Shown piece by piece: positions 35,144 to 44,557 of a stretch of 64,000 nucleotides of DNA (its first letter is position 1; the number at the start of each line of letters is the position of its first letter). Under the pieces are notes generated by a model. It had not been told where the DNA came from. It searched no databases and saw nothing but the letters and a program-made list of their open reading frames with translations. Made by a program: the position numbers and the translations under genes. Source of the stretch: Shewanella sp. CG12_big_fil_rev_8_21_14_0_65_47_15 (lineage in GTDB: Bacteria; Pseudomonadota; Gammaproteobacteria; Enterobacterales; Shewanellaceae); contig NZ_PFGL01000049.1 in NCBI RefSeq assembly GCF_002783505.1, forward strand, positions 51,837 to 115,836. Direction: 5' to 3'.

Positions 35144-36151
35144 ATGAAATACTTAGTCACAGGTGCCGCGGGATTTATTGGCGCCAAAGTCAGTGAACGT
35201 CTATGTGCCCTCGGCCACGACGTTATCGGCATTGATAATCTTAATGACTACTACGATGTAGGACTCAAACTAGCCCGTCTTGCACCCTTACGGGCCTTAG
35301 AGAATTTCCGTTTTATCAAACTGGATCTCGCCGACCGAGAAGGGATTGCCGCCCTGTTTGCCCAACATGGTTTTCAACGGGTGATCCATTTGGCGGCCCA
35401 AGCGGGGGTGCGTTACTCACTCGACAATCCCTTGGCCTATGCCGATAGCAACCTAGTGGGACACCTGACGATTTTAGAGGGCTGTCGCCATCACCAAATT
35501 GAGCATCTCGTCTATGCTTCATCTTCGTCTGTATATGGGTTAAATCAGAAGATGCCCTTCTCCACCGAAGACAGCATAGATCATCCGATTTCCCTCTACG
35601 CGGCAACGAAAAAAGCCAATGAGTTGATGTCCCACACTTACTCACATTTATACCAGTTGCCCACCACTGGACTGCGCTTCTTCACTGTCTATGGCCCCTG
35701 GGGACGCCCGGATATGGCTTTGTTTAAATTCACTAAAGCCATACTCGCGGGTGAAGTTATCGATGTGTATAACCATGGCGACTTAAGCCGTGATTTTACC
35801 TATATTGATGATATTGTTGAGGGAATTATTAGAGTCCAGGACAAGCCACCCAGCCCAACGCCAGGCTGGACAGTAGAAACAGGCTCGCCCGCCACCAGCA
35901 GTGCCCCCTATCGCGTCTTTAACATAGGAAACGGTAGCCCAGTGCAATTACTCGATTTTATTACTGCACTCGAACATGCTCTCGGGATAGAGGCGAAGAA
36001 GAATCTCTTACCAATGCAACCCGGCGATGTGCACGCCACTTGGGCGGACACGAGCGATCTCTTTAACGCCGTGGGTTATAGGCCACAGGTGGATATCAAC
36101 ACGGGGGTCGGGAAATTTGTGGACTGGTATCGCCAATTTTACAATCAGTAA
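35144..36151 (+). CDS. NAD-dependent epimerase, UDP-glucuronate 4-epimerase type
   Basis: A 335-residue short-chain dehydrogenase-type epimerase. The Rossmann motif is VTGAAGFIGAKVSERL and the catalytic residues are in SLYAATKKANE, with SSSSVYG upstream and TGLRFFTVYGPWGRPDMALFKF following. These are characteristic of UDP-glucuronate 4-epimerases. It would give UDP-galacturonate. The gene is 35 bases after ugd, so the two form an operon supplying uronic acids to the surface polysaccharide. Confidence 0.9.
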   Translation: MKYLVTGAAGFIGAKVSERLCALGHDVIGIDNLNDYYDVGLKLARLAPLRALENFRFIKLDLADREGIAALFAQHGFQRVIHLAAQAGVRYSLDNPLAYADSNLVGHLTILEGCRHHQIEHLVYASSSSVYGLNQKMPFSTEDSIDHPISLYAATKKANELMSHTYSHLYQLPTTGLRFFTVYGPWGRPDMALFKFTKAILAGEVIDVYNHGDLSRDFTYIDDIVEGIIRVQDKPPSPTPGWTVETGSPATSSAPYRVFNIGNGSPVQLLDFITALEHALGIEAKKNLLPMQPGDVHATWADTSDLFNAVGYRPQVDINTGVGKFVDWYRQFYNQ

Positions 36152-36164
36152 TATTAGCGGTAAT

Positions 36165-36195
36165 AAAAAAGCCTGCATTTTGCAGGCTTTTGTTT
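36165..36195. terminator. Bidirectional terminator, epimerase/Wzi
   Basis: An 11-bp stem (AAAAGCCTGCA with TGCAGGCTTTT, 36167-36191), a three-base loop and flanking A and T tracts between convergent genes. Confidence 0.85.
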
Positions 36196-36201
36196 TAACA
36201 A

Positions 36202-37677
36202 TTAAAAACGATATTCAAAACTACTAAAAAGCGTGCCATTGGTCTCGTTTTCTTGAAGTTCAAACTCAGATCTGGACACAGTGCCCCCTAGACTCCACAT
36301 CCCTTTCCACACTGGCATGCGGTAGGACAGTTCTAACATCAACAAATCTTCCTTCGGCGGTTGTGGTGCCCAGGTCGTTGCCGCGTTAGTACCGTCCTTA
36401 TTTAATTGCGCATAACGTAGCAGAGAGGTAAAGCCACGGCTATTGCTAAACTGGCCGACTAAGCCAAGCACAAAGGTTTGGGCATCGCTGTCATAGGTTG
36501 AGCCTAAAGCACGGCCATAGTAACGAGCACCGCTCAGATAAACCGGGTCCTCATAGAAGCAATTAGCACTGTCACCATCACACTTAACATAGGTATCCGA
36601 GTATTCCATAAACAGCTTAAACTGCTTACCCGTAGTACCAAAATGGGTATCCATCCCCCAGAGGGAACCACAGTCGCTGCCATTCTCGCAGCTACGTTCT
36701 AGGTATAATCCCACGGGAATATCCTGCCAAGTGTCGGCATAGCGAAGATCAATACTCTGCGTTCTGTGGCCCGCATCCCGACGCTGATCGGGGGCGCAAT
36801 CGTTGGAACCATCAATACAAACCGAATTACTCGCAACCGCATCCCACCAGGAACTCAAGTTACACTCTTGCCCTTCGCCACAAAACAGAGTCGACCAGGC
36901 GAGGCCGATTTCAACTTGCTTTATGGGCTTGGCACTGAGGCGCATATCCCACAATGCCGTTTTAGGCACGGCACGTTCGGCTTCGGTGAGGCTAAATCCG
37001 GTCTTAAATGTCCAGGGACCAACCCAAGATAACCAAGGCGTTTCAAAGGCCGCGGCGTTGTTGCGGCTCAAAGAGAGTGACTGCATGGAACGGGCGTTAT
37101 TCGAACGGTGTAGTGCAGAGTCGAACCCCGCTCCCCACCACTGCTCAACCGAGCCTAAAGTCGCAATCCAGTTGCCCATGATGACCGCAAAATAGGAATC
37201 ATCGAGTCGAAAGTTTTTATTATCTTGGGGATCATAGGTTTCTGTCACTGTCGTCTTGTAAGCAATGCGCGAACCTAAATACTCATAGGACCCCTTCACT
37301 TCACCCTTCTCGCGGTATTCAGAACCATAGTGCTGAAACCTTGCCGGATCCGTCGCCGCTGAGACTTTCACTCTGGCATTGCCGCGATTCTCGACCGCAT
37401 TGTGGTAATAGAAGTTAACGCGGGCAAAGGCTTGCACTAATGCTGGCGAAAGGAGTTCTGGCTCGACGTTCGCTAAATCGCCACCTATTCCCGACCACAT
37501 CAAGGGGAAAGTATTCACAGGCACAGTGATCACCCCCGCATCGGCCAATGCTTGAATATCGGCTCGAAGATAAATATCCGAGGCATCCACCCAAGGCGCA
37601 GCGGCGAGTGTAGAGCAAAACAGTAAGCCAGAGACAACGCTAGTAGCGAGGATAGTGGGGGTAAAAAAAGCCTTCAT
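36202..37677 (-). CDS. Wzi-like outer membrane capsule assembly protein
   Basis: A 491-residue protein with signal peptide (TILATSVVSGLLFCSTLAAA). PWVDASDIYLRADIQALADAGVITVPVNTFPLMWSGI is the Wzi N-terminal signature. The rest is rich in aromatic, alternating strands expected for a beta-barrel, with QTQSIDLRYADTWQ-like segments and a terminal FEYRF (C-terminal Phe). Wzi-type proteins tether capsule or group-4 polysaccharide to the outer membrane. Its position by ugd and GT genes agrees. Several Cys-containing loops (CGEGQECNLSSW, CEDGSNDC-like) are unusual for a barrel protein. Confidence 0.85.
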   Translation of the reverse strand: MKAFFTPTILATSVVSGLLFCSTLAAAPWVDASDIYLRADIQALADAGVITVPVNTFPLMWSGIGGDLANVEPELLSPALVQAFARVNFYYHNAVENRGNARVKVSAATDPARFQHYGSEYREKGEVKGSYEYLGSRIAYKTTVTETYDPQDNKNFRLDDSYFAVIMGNWIATLGSVEQWWGAGFDSALHRSNNARSMQSLSLSRNNAAAFETPWLSWVGPWTFKTGFSLTEAERAVPKTALWDMRLSAKPIKQVEIGLAWSTLFCGEGQECNLSSWWDAVASNSVCIDGSNDCAPDQRRDAGHRTQSIDLRYADTWQDIPVGLYLERSCENGSDCGSLWGMDTHFGTTGKQFKLFMEYSDTYVKCDGDSANCFYEDPVYLSGARYYGRALGSTYDSDAQTFVLGLVGQFSNSRGFTSLLRYAQLNKDGTNAATTWAPQPPKEDLLMLELSYRMPVWKGMWSLGGTVSRSEFELQENETNGTLFSSFEYRF

Positions 37678-37762
37678 AACATCCTTTTCATTATCATCGC
37701 GAGGTCACAATGCCTCAAAATTAACATAAAAATACCACAAAAGATCATTCGCTTTGCCAGTT

Positions 37763-38302
<540 letters not shown>

Positions 38303-38417
38303 CTACTCGTTTTAGCCAAGCGAGTGAATAATCACGGCAAAAACCGCTTTAAATACCCATAAAAAACTAAAAAATAGCAAGAATACTTGGGATTAAGCCC
38401 ATGTAAAGGCGTGAACT

Positions 38418-38425
38418 GATATAAT
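38418..38425 (+). promoter_or_regulatory. Extended -10 promoter of the LPS glycosyltransferase gene
   Basis: TGATATAAT (from 38417) is an extended -10 with a perfect TATAAT at 38420-38425. No good -35 is visible. The leader of about 115 bases before the gene at 38549 shows no motif I recognise. Confidence 0.45.
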
Positions 38426-38548
38426 GCAGCCACTTAGCAGAGAGGGATTGAATAGCCCCAAATAGCGCCCCGTCTTTACTCGCGGTTGTAGCTTAGACAA
38501 CTTGATTGAAAGCAACGGCTTACAGAGCAACGCAATAAGAGCATTCCT

Positions 38549-39619
38549 ATGAAAAAAATCGCGATTTTTTGCCATAACTTTTTCTCCAACGGCACAGTGA
38601 AAATAGCTTTATCCCAGGCAGAAGTGCTGCAGGAAGCCGGGCAAGATGTTCACTTATTTGTGTTTCACAAAGAAGGCGATTTTATGCCTCCTCAAAATGT
38701 TACTATTCACTATCTATTTGAAGCGGGTCAAAAAACTTCGTTAGATGAACAAAGGTCGCACCTCAAAGCTAAAGTGAAAGAAATCGAGGAAACCGGCAAG
38801 TTTTCACTGTTTTTAAGCAATTCGACCGACTGCGATGTAGTTGTTTCCGGCTGCCATTTTGAACCTTGCTACTACTTCTGCCATTGTGCGCTAAAGCAAG
38901 AATTATTGATGGAGCTAAAACGCGGCCCAGTGCATTTTTGGCGGCGCTGGAAAAAAGCCAAAGCGCTGATCGGTAAAAAAATTATCACAGTCTCTAATGG
39001 CATTGCCGACGAGCTAAGGGCCACCCCATGGCTAAAACCCCAGAGTGTGCAAACCATATACAACCCTTTTCGACTCGCAGAAATCAAACATAAGGCTCAA
39101 GGGGTCATCGCTGACATTCCCAATGAACCTTTCATGATCCATGTTGGTCGAGTTACTCGCCAGAAGCGCCATGATATTCTCTTCAAGGCTCTGCGGGACA
39201 TGCCAACGGCACCTAAATTAGTCCTGCTGTGTAATAGGCCAAACAAGGCCCGAAAATTAGCTAAAAAATACGGGGTTGAACATCGTATTATCACCCCAGG
39301 GTTTCAACACAACCCCTATGCTTGGATTGCCAAGGCAGAATTAATGCTGCTGAGTTCCGATTTTGAGGGTTTACCCACAGTAGTCATTGAATCATTAGCC
39401 TGCGGGACACCCGTTGTCAGTACTGACTGTCCGCACGGCCCTAATGAAATTCTCACAGGGCATCTAGCCAAGTATTTAGTCCCCGTTCGTCAACCTGCGC
39501 TATTAGCACAGAAGGCACTCGAGTGCTTGGCCTCACCACCATCCCTAGACAACCTAGAAATATTAAAGGCCGTAGACAGCCAATATATTGCCACGCAATA
39601 TATTCAGTTAGCGCAATAA
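38549..39619 (+). CDS. GT4 glycosyltransferase, LPS core type (paralog 1)
   Basis: A 356-residue GT-B enzyme. It has a short N-terminal start (MKKIAIFCHNFFSNGTVKIALSQAEVL). The donor-binding half is IHVGRVTRQKRHDILFKAL, LLSSDFEGLPTVVIESLACGTPVVSTDCPHGPNEIL with the ExGLPTxxIE motif of family GT4. It is clearly related to the gene at 42254-43339, which lies in inverse orientation. The substrate sugar cannot be read. It probably acts on the LPS core or outer polysaccharide. Confidence 0.88.
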   Translation: MKKIAIFCHNFFSNGTVKIALSQAEVLQEAGQDVHLFVFHKEGDFMPPQNVTIHYLFEAGQKTSLDEQRSHLKAKVKEIEETGKFSLFLSNSTDCDVVVSGCHFEPCYYFCHCALKQELLMELKRGPVHFWRRWKKAKALIGKKIITVSNGIADELRATPWLKPQSVQTIYNPFRLAEIKHKAQGVIADIPNEPFMIHVGRVTRQKRHDILFKALRDMPTAPKLVLLCNRPNKARKLAKKYGVEHRIITPGFQHNPYAWIAKAELMLLSSDFEGLPTVVIESLACGTPVVSTDCPHGPNEILTGHLAKYLVPVRQPALLAQKALECLASPPSLDNLEILKAVDSQYIATQYIQLAQ

Positions 39620-39634
39620 CTATCGGTCATGATT

Positions 39635-39668
39635 AATGGGAACGCCATTTCTTATATTGGCTCCCATT
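39635..39668. terminator. Hairpin after the GT4 gene
   Basis: AATGGGA and TCCCATT (39635-39641, 39662-39668) enclose a second pair GCCA/TGGC. No T-run follows. The rest of the gap to 39938 is AT-rich, and I see no other element in it. Confidence 0.35.
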
Positions 39669-39938
39669 GATGCTGCAACAAAATGATACGGAATGGGTGT
39701 GTGTTAAATATTTACATAACAATTGTATCAATTATGATTTCAATTCAATTAAACCCCCTCATGCTTTTATTAAACTGATACAAATTAAACACATTTAAAA
39801 AAATCTAGCTATACAAAACTTCGTTCTGTATTAATAAAATAATTATTTAATTGATCGGCAGAATTAAAAACCTCAAAATACTCGTCTTCGAATAAATTTG
39901 TCTCACAAATGGAGTTTGTGGGTATTTTTGGGGTAATT

Positions 39939-41111
39939 ATGGGTAAGCTAAAGGTCGCTTTATTAGTCGATGAATATTTTGGTGGCACAGGTACAGTATA
40001 CGGTGGATACGGCTTTCTGGCGCGTCATCTTATCGCCAAACACTTACCCAATGAGAACATTGAAGTAGAAGTACTGATAAAGAAAGATTGTAGTAAACAG
40101 CGCTTAATTCCCCGTCGTTATATGATTGATGGTATCAAAGTGTATCGTCTTGCCGCTAAGTTTATGGATTTTCTTAATATTAGATTCTTAAAAAAGAAAA
40201 ACTATGATCTTTTTTTATCCATCGAAATGACGACCCATTCCTATCGTATTCTTAAAACAATCCCAAATATCGATAAAAAACTGTTGTTCTGGGTTCAAGA
40301 TCCACGCCCCGATTACGAGTGGGACGAAATTAATACAGTAAAACTCTTTCCTGAGAAAAGTTATTGGGATAGCAACATTTATCAGTTTGTCCACGACCTA
40401 TGGGCCGCGGGTAAAGTTTCGTTTATTTCTCAAGCACGTTTTCTCGATAGAAAAGCGCGGGATCTCTACAACCTCGACGATAAAACCGAGATCAAATACT
40501 TACCTAATCCTATCGAAATCGATCACAGCTTCGATGTCGAAACCCATCCGAAGAAAAATCACATTATCTTCCTCGGCCGTATCGAGTCGGTTAAGCGTGG
40601 CTGGTTGTTCTGTGAGATTGCCAAACTGATGCCAGAATATGAGTTTTTCATGCTTGGTCAATCCTTTAGACAGTCCAAGAAAAACCAATCCATCATGAAT
40701 AACTACCTTGATATTCCTAATTTACACTTTGTAGGGCATGTTGAGGGCGAGAAAAAAGCACTGTTGATTAAGGACGCTAAGATTTTAGTGAACACCTCAA
40801 TCCACGAGGCACTACCAATTTCGTTTTTGGAAGCCCTATCCTACGGAACGCTACTCGTGAGCTGTCGTGATCCCGATGTACTCACCAGCCAATTTGGGGT
40901 ATTTACTGGCACGGTATTGGGCGATGGTTTCGATAAAGTCCCACTCTTTGTCGACGGCATCCGCCATTTGATGGAAAACGAGCCTCTGCGCCAAGAGCTA
41001 GCGCTAAAAGCGGTTAACTACATCAAAGCTAACCACAGCGTTGAAGATTTTCAGAAAAACATGCAAGAGATTATCTTTAAGCTGGTCGAAGAGACTAAAG
41101 CACAAAGCTAA
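39939..41111 (+). CDS. GT4 glycosyltransferase in AT-rich DNA
   Basis: Start at 39939 (MGKLKVALLVDEYFGG) with GGGG upstream; 390 residues. It has a GT-B layout: GGTGTVYGGYGFLARHL in the N-terminal half. IIFLGRIESVKRGWLFCEIAKLM and LVNTSIHEALPISFLEALSYGTLLVS in the C-terminal half contain the EALPISFLE version of the GT4 E-x7-E motif. The gene and its upstream gap are noticeably more AT-rich than neighbours, which suggests horizontal gain. Substrate unknown. It converges on the following minus-strand gene. Confidence 0.85.
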   Translation: MGKLKVALLVDEYFGGTGTVYGGYGFLARHLIAKHLPNENIEVEVLIKKDCSKQRLIPRRYMIDGIKVYRLAAKFMDFLNIRFLKKKNYDLFLSIEMTTHSYRILKTIPNIDKKLLFWVQDPRPDYEWDEINTVKLFPEKSYWDSNIYQFVHDLWAAGKVSFISQARFLDRKARDLYNLDDKTEIKYLPNPIEIDHSFDVETHPKKNHIIFLGRIESVKRGWLFCEIAKLMPEYEFFMLGQSFRQSKKNQSIMNNYLDIPNLHFVGHVEGEKKALLIKDAKILVNTSIHEALPISFLEALSYGTLLVSCRDPDVLTSQFGVFTGTVLGDGFDKVPLFVDGIRHLMENEPLRQELALKAVNYIKANHSVEDFQKNMQEIIFKLVEETKAQS

Positions 41112-41112
41112 A

Positions 41113-41145
41113 AACAAGGCCGACACTATGTCGGCCTTACTTTTT
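41113..41145. terminator. Terminator between convergent LPS genes
   Basis: A 10-bp stem (AAGGCCGACA/TGTCGGCCTT, 41116-41138) with a three-base loop is followed by ACTTTTTC on the plus strand and preceded by AAAAC, giving termination in both directions. Confidence 0.8.
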
Positions 41146-41146
41146 C

Positions 41147-42223
41147 TTAAAACAATTTCCAATAGCCTAACTTACGGCGCATTTTAAAATGTCTCAGCAA
41201 GTTCAAAGGCTTAGGTTTCAGCCAACCTGTGCCCTTATCAATCAAGGCATCTGTCGCAGCCAAAACACGTTGGCTAGATTGACCATCACCCGTTGGATGG
41301 ATTTGGTTGCAATAATCATGGATATGCACCATCAAATCTTCGGGACGGCTGAGCGCTCTGGCTAATGCTGGCTCAATCTCTTCGACTCGGCTAATGTCGA
41401 TTAAATGATCTTTTGGTGACTGATTTTTAAAGGTCACTACAGGCTTGCGCTGCATTAAAAACATCAACAGAATCGATGAGGTGTCACACAACATCACATC
41501 CCCAGCCTGCAGTAAAGGGATCACATTATCAGTTTCAACAAACTGTAAATTCTCGTTTTCCAGTGCCTTGTACTGCTCCACAATCCTAGGGTTCATCTTA
41601 GGATGAAATTGCACCAACCAGCGCCATTGGCTCTTTTGCGACAGGGCTTTTATCTGTTCAAATACCGCGGGCGCGCAGGTCAAGCTAGGGGAAAATGTCG
41701 AGCAAAAGAGTACGACTGGCCTTGGGTCATCCGCTTTGATATAGGGATTATCTTTATTCTCAAGAAAAAGAGGGTCTAATGCCGGCCAGCCCGTTTCGGC
41801 GACGGTAAAAGTACCAAACTTTTTCTCCAGTTTGAGGAAAGGCAGTGTTGTCGCCGGGCCCTGAGTGCAATATAAGTCAAAACAATCGCGGATTTCGAAG
41901 TGATCTTCACGGCCCTTATGGTTCATTTTCCCCGCATTAAAGCCATGGAATACACCAACTTTTACACCAGGAATAAAACTGGGCACAACATTACCCGGAA
42001 CAAACACGGCATCGGGTTTCCAAGTTTTAACGGCATCGATACTCAGCAAGCGCCGCTCATCGGCCTTTAGAAACTTAGGATCGACCTCCTTCCCCTCTAA
42101 AAACCAGCAGACCTCATCGCCCCTATCCCAAATAACTTGCTGGATGGGTCTTAGCATCGCATAGGAATAATTCTGTGCAATGTACAATAAGTAACGTCTC
42201 TTCGCTTGTTTGACTTCTTCCAC
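41147..42223 (-). CDS. CDP-glycerol glycerophosphotransferase-like protein
   Basis: The best start is GTG at 42223 (MEEVKQAKRRYLL), six bases after AGGAGG; the ATG at 42229 touches that signal. The 358 residues resemble the TagF/TagB-type glycerophosphotransferases: FHGFNAGKMNH, YCTQGPATTLPFLKLE, VLFCSTFSPSLTC, QFHPKMNPRIVEQYKALE and the loop LLQAGDVMLCDTSSILLMFLMQRKPVVTF. Teichoic-acid-like glycerol phosphate or another polyol phosphate may decorate the LPS here. The gene is flanked by GT genes, which agrees. Confidence 0.8.
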   Translation of the reverse strand: MEEVKQAKRRYLLYIAQNYSYAMLRPIQQVIWDRGDEVCWFLEGKEVDPKFLKADERRLLSIDAVKTWKPDAVFVPGNVVPSFIPGVKVGVFHGFNAGKMNHKGREDHFEIRDCFDLYCTQGPATTLPFLKLEKKFGTFTVAETGWPALDPLFLENKDNPYIKADDPRPVVLFCSTFSPSLTCAPAVFEQIKALSQKSQWRWLVQFHPKMNPRIVEQYKALENENLQFVETDNVIPLLQAGDVMLCDTSSILLMFLMQRKPVVTFKNQSPKDHLIDISRVEEIEPALARALSRPEDLMVHIHDYCNQIHPTGDGQSSQRVLAATDALIDKGTGWLKPKPLNLLRHFKMRRKLGYWKLF

Positions 42224-42253
42224 CCGCATCCTCCTACAAGGCTAAAGGTTAAA

Positions 42254-43339
42254 TTATTTTGCCAGTGCCAAATATTGCTTGGCAATCAAGGTCGCATCAA
42301 CCTTTGCCAAGATTTCAACCTCCGCTAAGGATGGTGGCTGCTTGACCACTTCATCGATCATTTTTGCCAACGCCTTAGGATCGCGGCGCGGCACTAGATA
42401 GGGCGATAAATTACCAGTTAGAATCTCACTTGGTCCATGGGGGCAATCGGTACTAACAACTGGGGTTCCACAGGCTAATGATTCAATCAAGACTGTGGGC
42501 AGGCCTTCAAAATCTGAGCTGAGCACGAGTGCCTTAGCGCGTTTTATCCAAGGGAAGGGATTACTTTGAAACCCGGGAATGATTAAGCGTTTCTCAATAC
42601 CGAACTTTTTCGCCGCTTTGATGGCTTTTTTGTGGTTATGGCACAAAAGCACAACGGGTAGCTGATTTTGTGTGAGCTTCAGAGCTTCAAACAGCACATC
42701 ATGGCGTTTCTGTTTAGCAAAGCGGCCAACATGAATAAGGTATTCACCCTGAGGAATTTGAGGATTCTCTTGCTGCGACTGAGCAACAATTTCATTAAAT
42801 TCAAATGGATTATAGATGGTCTGCATGGATGCGGGATGAAAACGACCTTTATCTTTAATCTCTTTTGCTATGCCATTTGAGACGGTAATCAAATGCTGAC
42901 CATTGAGGGCTTTTTTGGCTCTGAGCTTTTTAAGGTAGGCGAATGGGCCGAGCTTAAATTGACGGCTCAACTCTTCTTCTACAGAGGAATGAACGATCAC
43001 ATAGAGTGGCGACACTCCCGTTTTAGTCATCATCAAATTGGTTTTATCTAGATTTGAGAGGAATAAATCGAACTTACCCACTCGAGATTCAATCTCGGCA
43101 ATTTTTGTCTGCAGTTTATTGACCGAAGCCGTTAGGCGCCCAAAGTGATCATAATCTTTATCTTTGTCGGCAAAACATTGATGAACAGGCAAATTATCCG
43201 GAGTTTCATAGTACTGATTATCCTCCATGACTAAGAAATGCGGCTCATGCCCTAAGTGTATAAATTGCTTAGCTAAGGTCAGCATGACCTTCTCGGCCCC
43301 GCCGCCCGCTAAACTGTCGATGGCAATGGCTATCCGCAT
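42254..43339 (-). CDS. GT4 glycosyltransferase, LPS core type (paralog 2)
   Basis: A 361-residue GT-B enzyme with AGGAG eight bases before the ATG. The N-terminus IAIDSLAGGGAEKVMLTLAKQ is the GGAE acceptor motif. The donor site has IHVGRFAKQKRHDVLFEAL and LSSDFEGLPTVLIESLACGTPVVSTDCPHGPSEIL. It matches the gene at 38549-39619 closely over the C-terminal half, and the two lie in opposite directions about 2.6 kb apart. It probably adds a core sugar. The gene is 24 bases upstream of the glycerophosphotransferase-like gene in transcription order, so they may be one operon. Confidence 0.88.
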   Translation of the reverse strand: MRIAIAIDSLAGGGAEKVMLTLAKQFIHLGHEPHFLVMEDNQYYETPDNLPVHQCFADKDKDYDHFGRLTASVNKLQTKIAEIESRVGKFDLFLSNLDKTNLMMTKTGVSPLYVIVHSSVEEELSRQFKLGPFAYLKKLRAKKALNGQHLITVSNGIAKEIKDKGRFHPASMQTIYNPFEFNEIVAQSQQENPQIPQGEYLIHVGRFAKQKRHDVLFEALKLTQNQLPVVLLCHNHKKAIKAAKKFGIEKRLIIPGFQSNPFPWIKRAKALVLSSDFEGLPTVLIESLACGTPVVSTDCPHGPSEILTGNLSPYLVPRRDPKALAKMIDEVVKQPPSLAEVEILAKVDATLIAKQYLALAK

Positions 43340-43406
43340 GACTTGTCTCCTAACATAATCTAAAAACGCACGGCAATAGGGTGCCGTTAAATACCTGAGA
43401 CCGAAT

Positions 43407-44438
43407 CTAACAGGCCTTAACTGAGCCCTGCTGAACTACCAGCTCAAACTTCTCAATCACGGCTTCAACGCCGATCAATGCCATAAGATGCTCTCCCTTA
43501 GCACGAGTTCCCCACTTTACCTCGCCGCTATGCTGGGAACTTATCGCCTCATCGTAGACGCTCACCACATATTGCCGCGATAGATAGGGCCCGGTTCGCC
43601 CCGGATTGGAATGGGCATATAAGCCGATAACAGGCGTGCCTTGGGTAACGGCCATATGCGCTGGACCCGTATCGGGCGCTAACACTAGGCTTGCGCGTTT
43701 TAGCAGCGCCAATAATTGCGTCAGACTGGTTTTACCCACCAAATTATCGATCTTAGCGGGACAAGCCTGCAAAATTTGCTCGGCTAAATCCTTCTCAAGT
43801 TGAGTTGGGCCACCACAGAGCATAACTCTAAATCCTTTCGCAATCGCATGGCTCGCGACAGCGGCATAACGCTCGGGCAACCAGTTGCGCTCGGCCTTAC
43901 TGGCGGCGGCACAAATGATAAAGACTTTCTCATCATCTTTAATCTGCGTCTTTGCAAACTCAGTATCAGCAATCGGCACCGGAATATGCCACTGTGGCGT
44001 GAGGTCGTTAACTCCAATCGCCTTAGCAAAACCCATAAATCCTTCAAGCACATGGGGATGAGTTAAGGGCTCAACCCTGTGATTAGTCACCAGCCACTGG
44101 CCTTCTTTAGCACGGGCACGGTCGAAACCTATGCGTACTTTTGCCGAGATGGCTAGGGATGCCAAGGTTGCGCGTAGGGCAACCTGCATATGCAGCAGCA
44201 CATCAAACCGTCTGCCTTTTAAGGCCTTACGTAAGTTAAAATAGCTACGCCAGCCTTGAGATTTATCGAAAATAACAAACTCAATACCGGGTAAGTGCTT
44301 CAATAATTGATACTCAAGCTTACCTATTACCCAAGTAATCTTAAGCTCGGGATATTGCCGCTGAATCGCCTGCACCATAGCCACGGCATGACAGACGTCA
44401 CCGATAGCCGATAGCCGCAGTAAACAAAGGGAATTCAT
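43407..44438 (-). CDS. GT9 heptosyltransferase
   Basis: Start at 44438 (MNSLCLLRLSAIGDVCHA) is most like the family; the longer form MSLHPNS lacks a ribosome site as well. The 343 residues show LRLSAIGDVCHAVAMVQAIQ, ITWVIGKLEYQLLKHLP, MQVALRATLAS and the ADP-heptose site IICAAASKAERNWLPERYAAV. Later, APDTGPAHMAVTQGTPVIGLYAHSNPGRTGPY is strongly conserved. It adds L-glycero-D-manno-heptose to the LPS inner core. It may belong to the WaaF/RfaQ subgroup; I cannot tell which position it makes. Confidence 0.9.
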   Translation of the reverse strand: MNSLCLLRLSAIGDVCHAVAMVQAIQRQYPELKITWVIGKLEYQLLKHLPGIEFVIFDKSQGWRSYFNLRKALKGRRFDVLLHMQVALRATLASLAISAKVRIGFDRARAKEGQWLVTNHRVEPLTHPHVLEGFMGFAKAIGVNDLTPQWHIPVPIADTEFAKTQIKDDEKVFIICAAASKAERNWLPERYAAVASHAIAKGFRVMLCGGPTQLEKDLAEQILQACPAKIDNLVGKTSLTQLLALLKRASLVLAPDTGPAHMAVTQGTPVIGLYAHSNPGRTGPYLSRQYVVSVYDEAISSQHSGEVKWGTRAKGEHLMALIGVEAVIEKFELVVQQGSVKAC

Positions 44439-44557
44439 ACTATTGGGATGTAAACTCATTAGGGTTGAAGCTCGTAGCTTTTAAGGTTATTTGGCGCAAG
44501 CTAAGGATCTTAATGTAGAATGGCCCTAGGTGCCACGCTTAAGTCAACAATTCTCCG

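Noticed and set aside
36202-37677. Wzi-like gene as proof of a full capsule locus
   Set aside because: No wza, wzb, wzc or wzy-type gene is in the window, so a capsule locus is not supported here.
37678-37705. Fur-like GATAATGA before the Wzi-like gene
   Set aside because: Only one half-site matches and the rest is the ribosome binding region.
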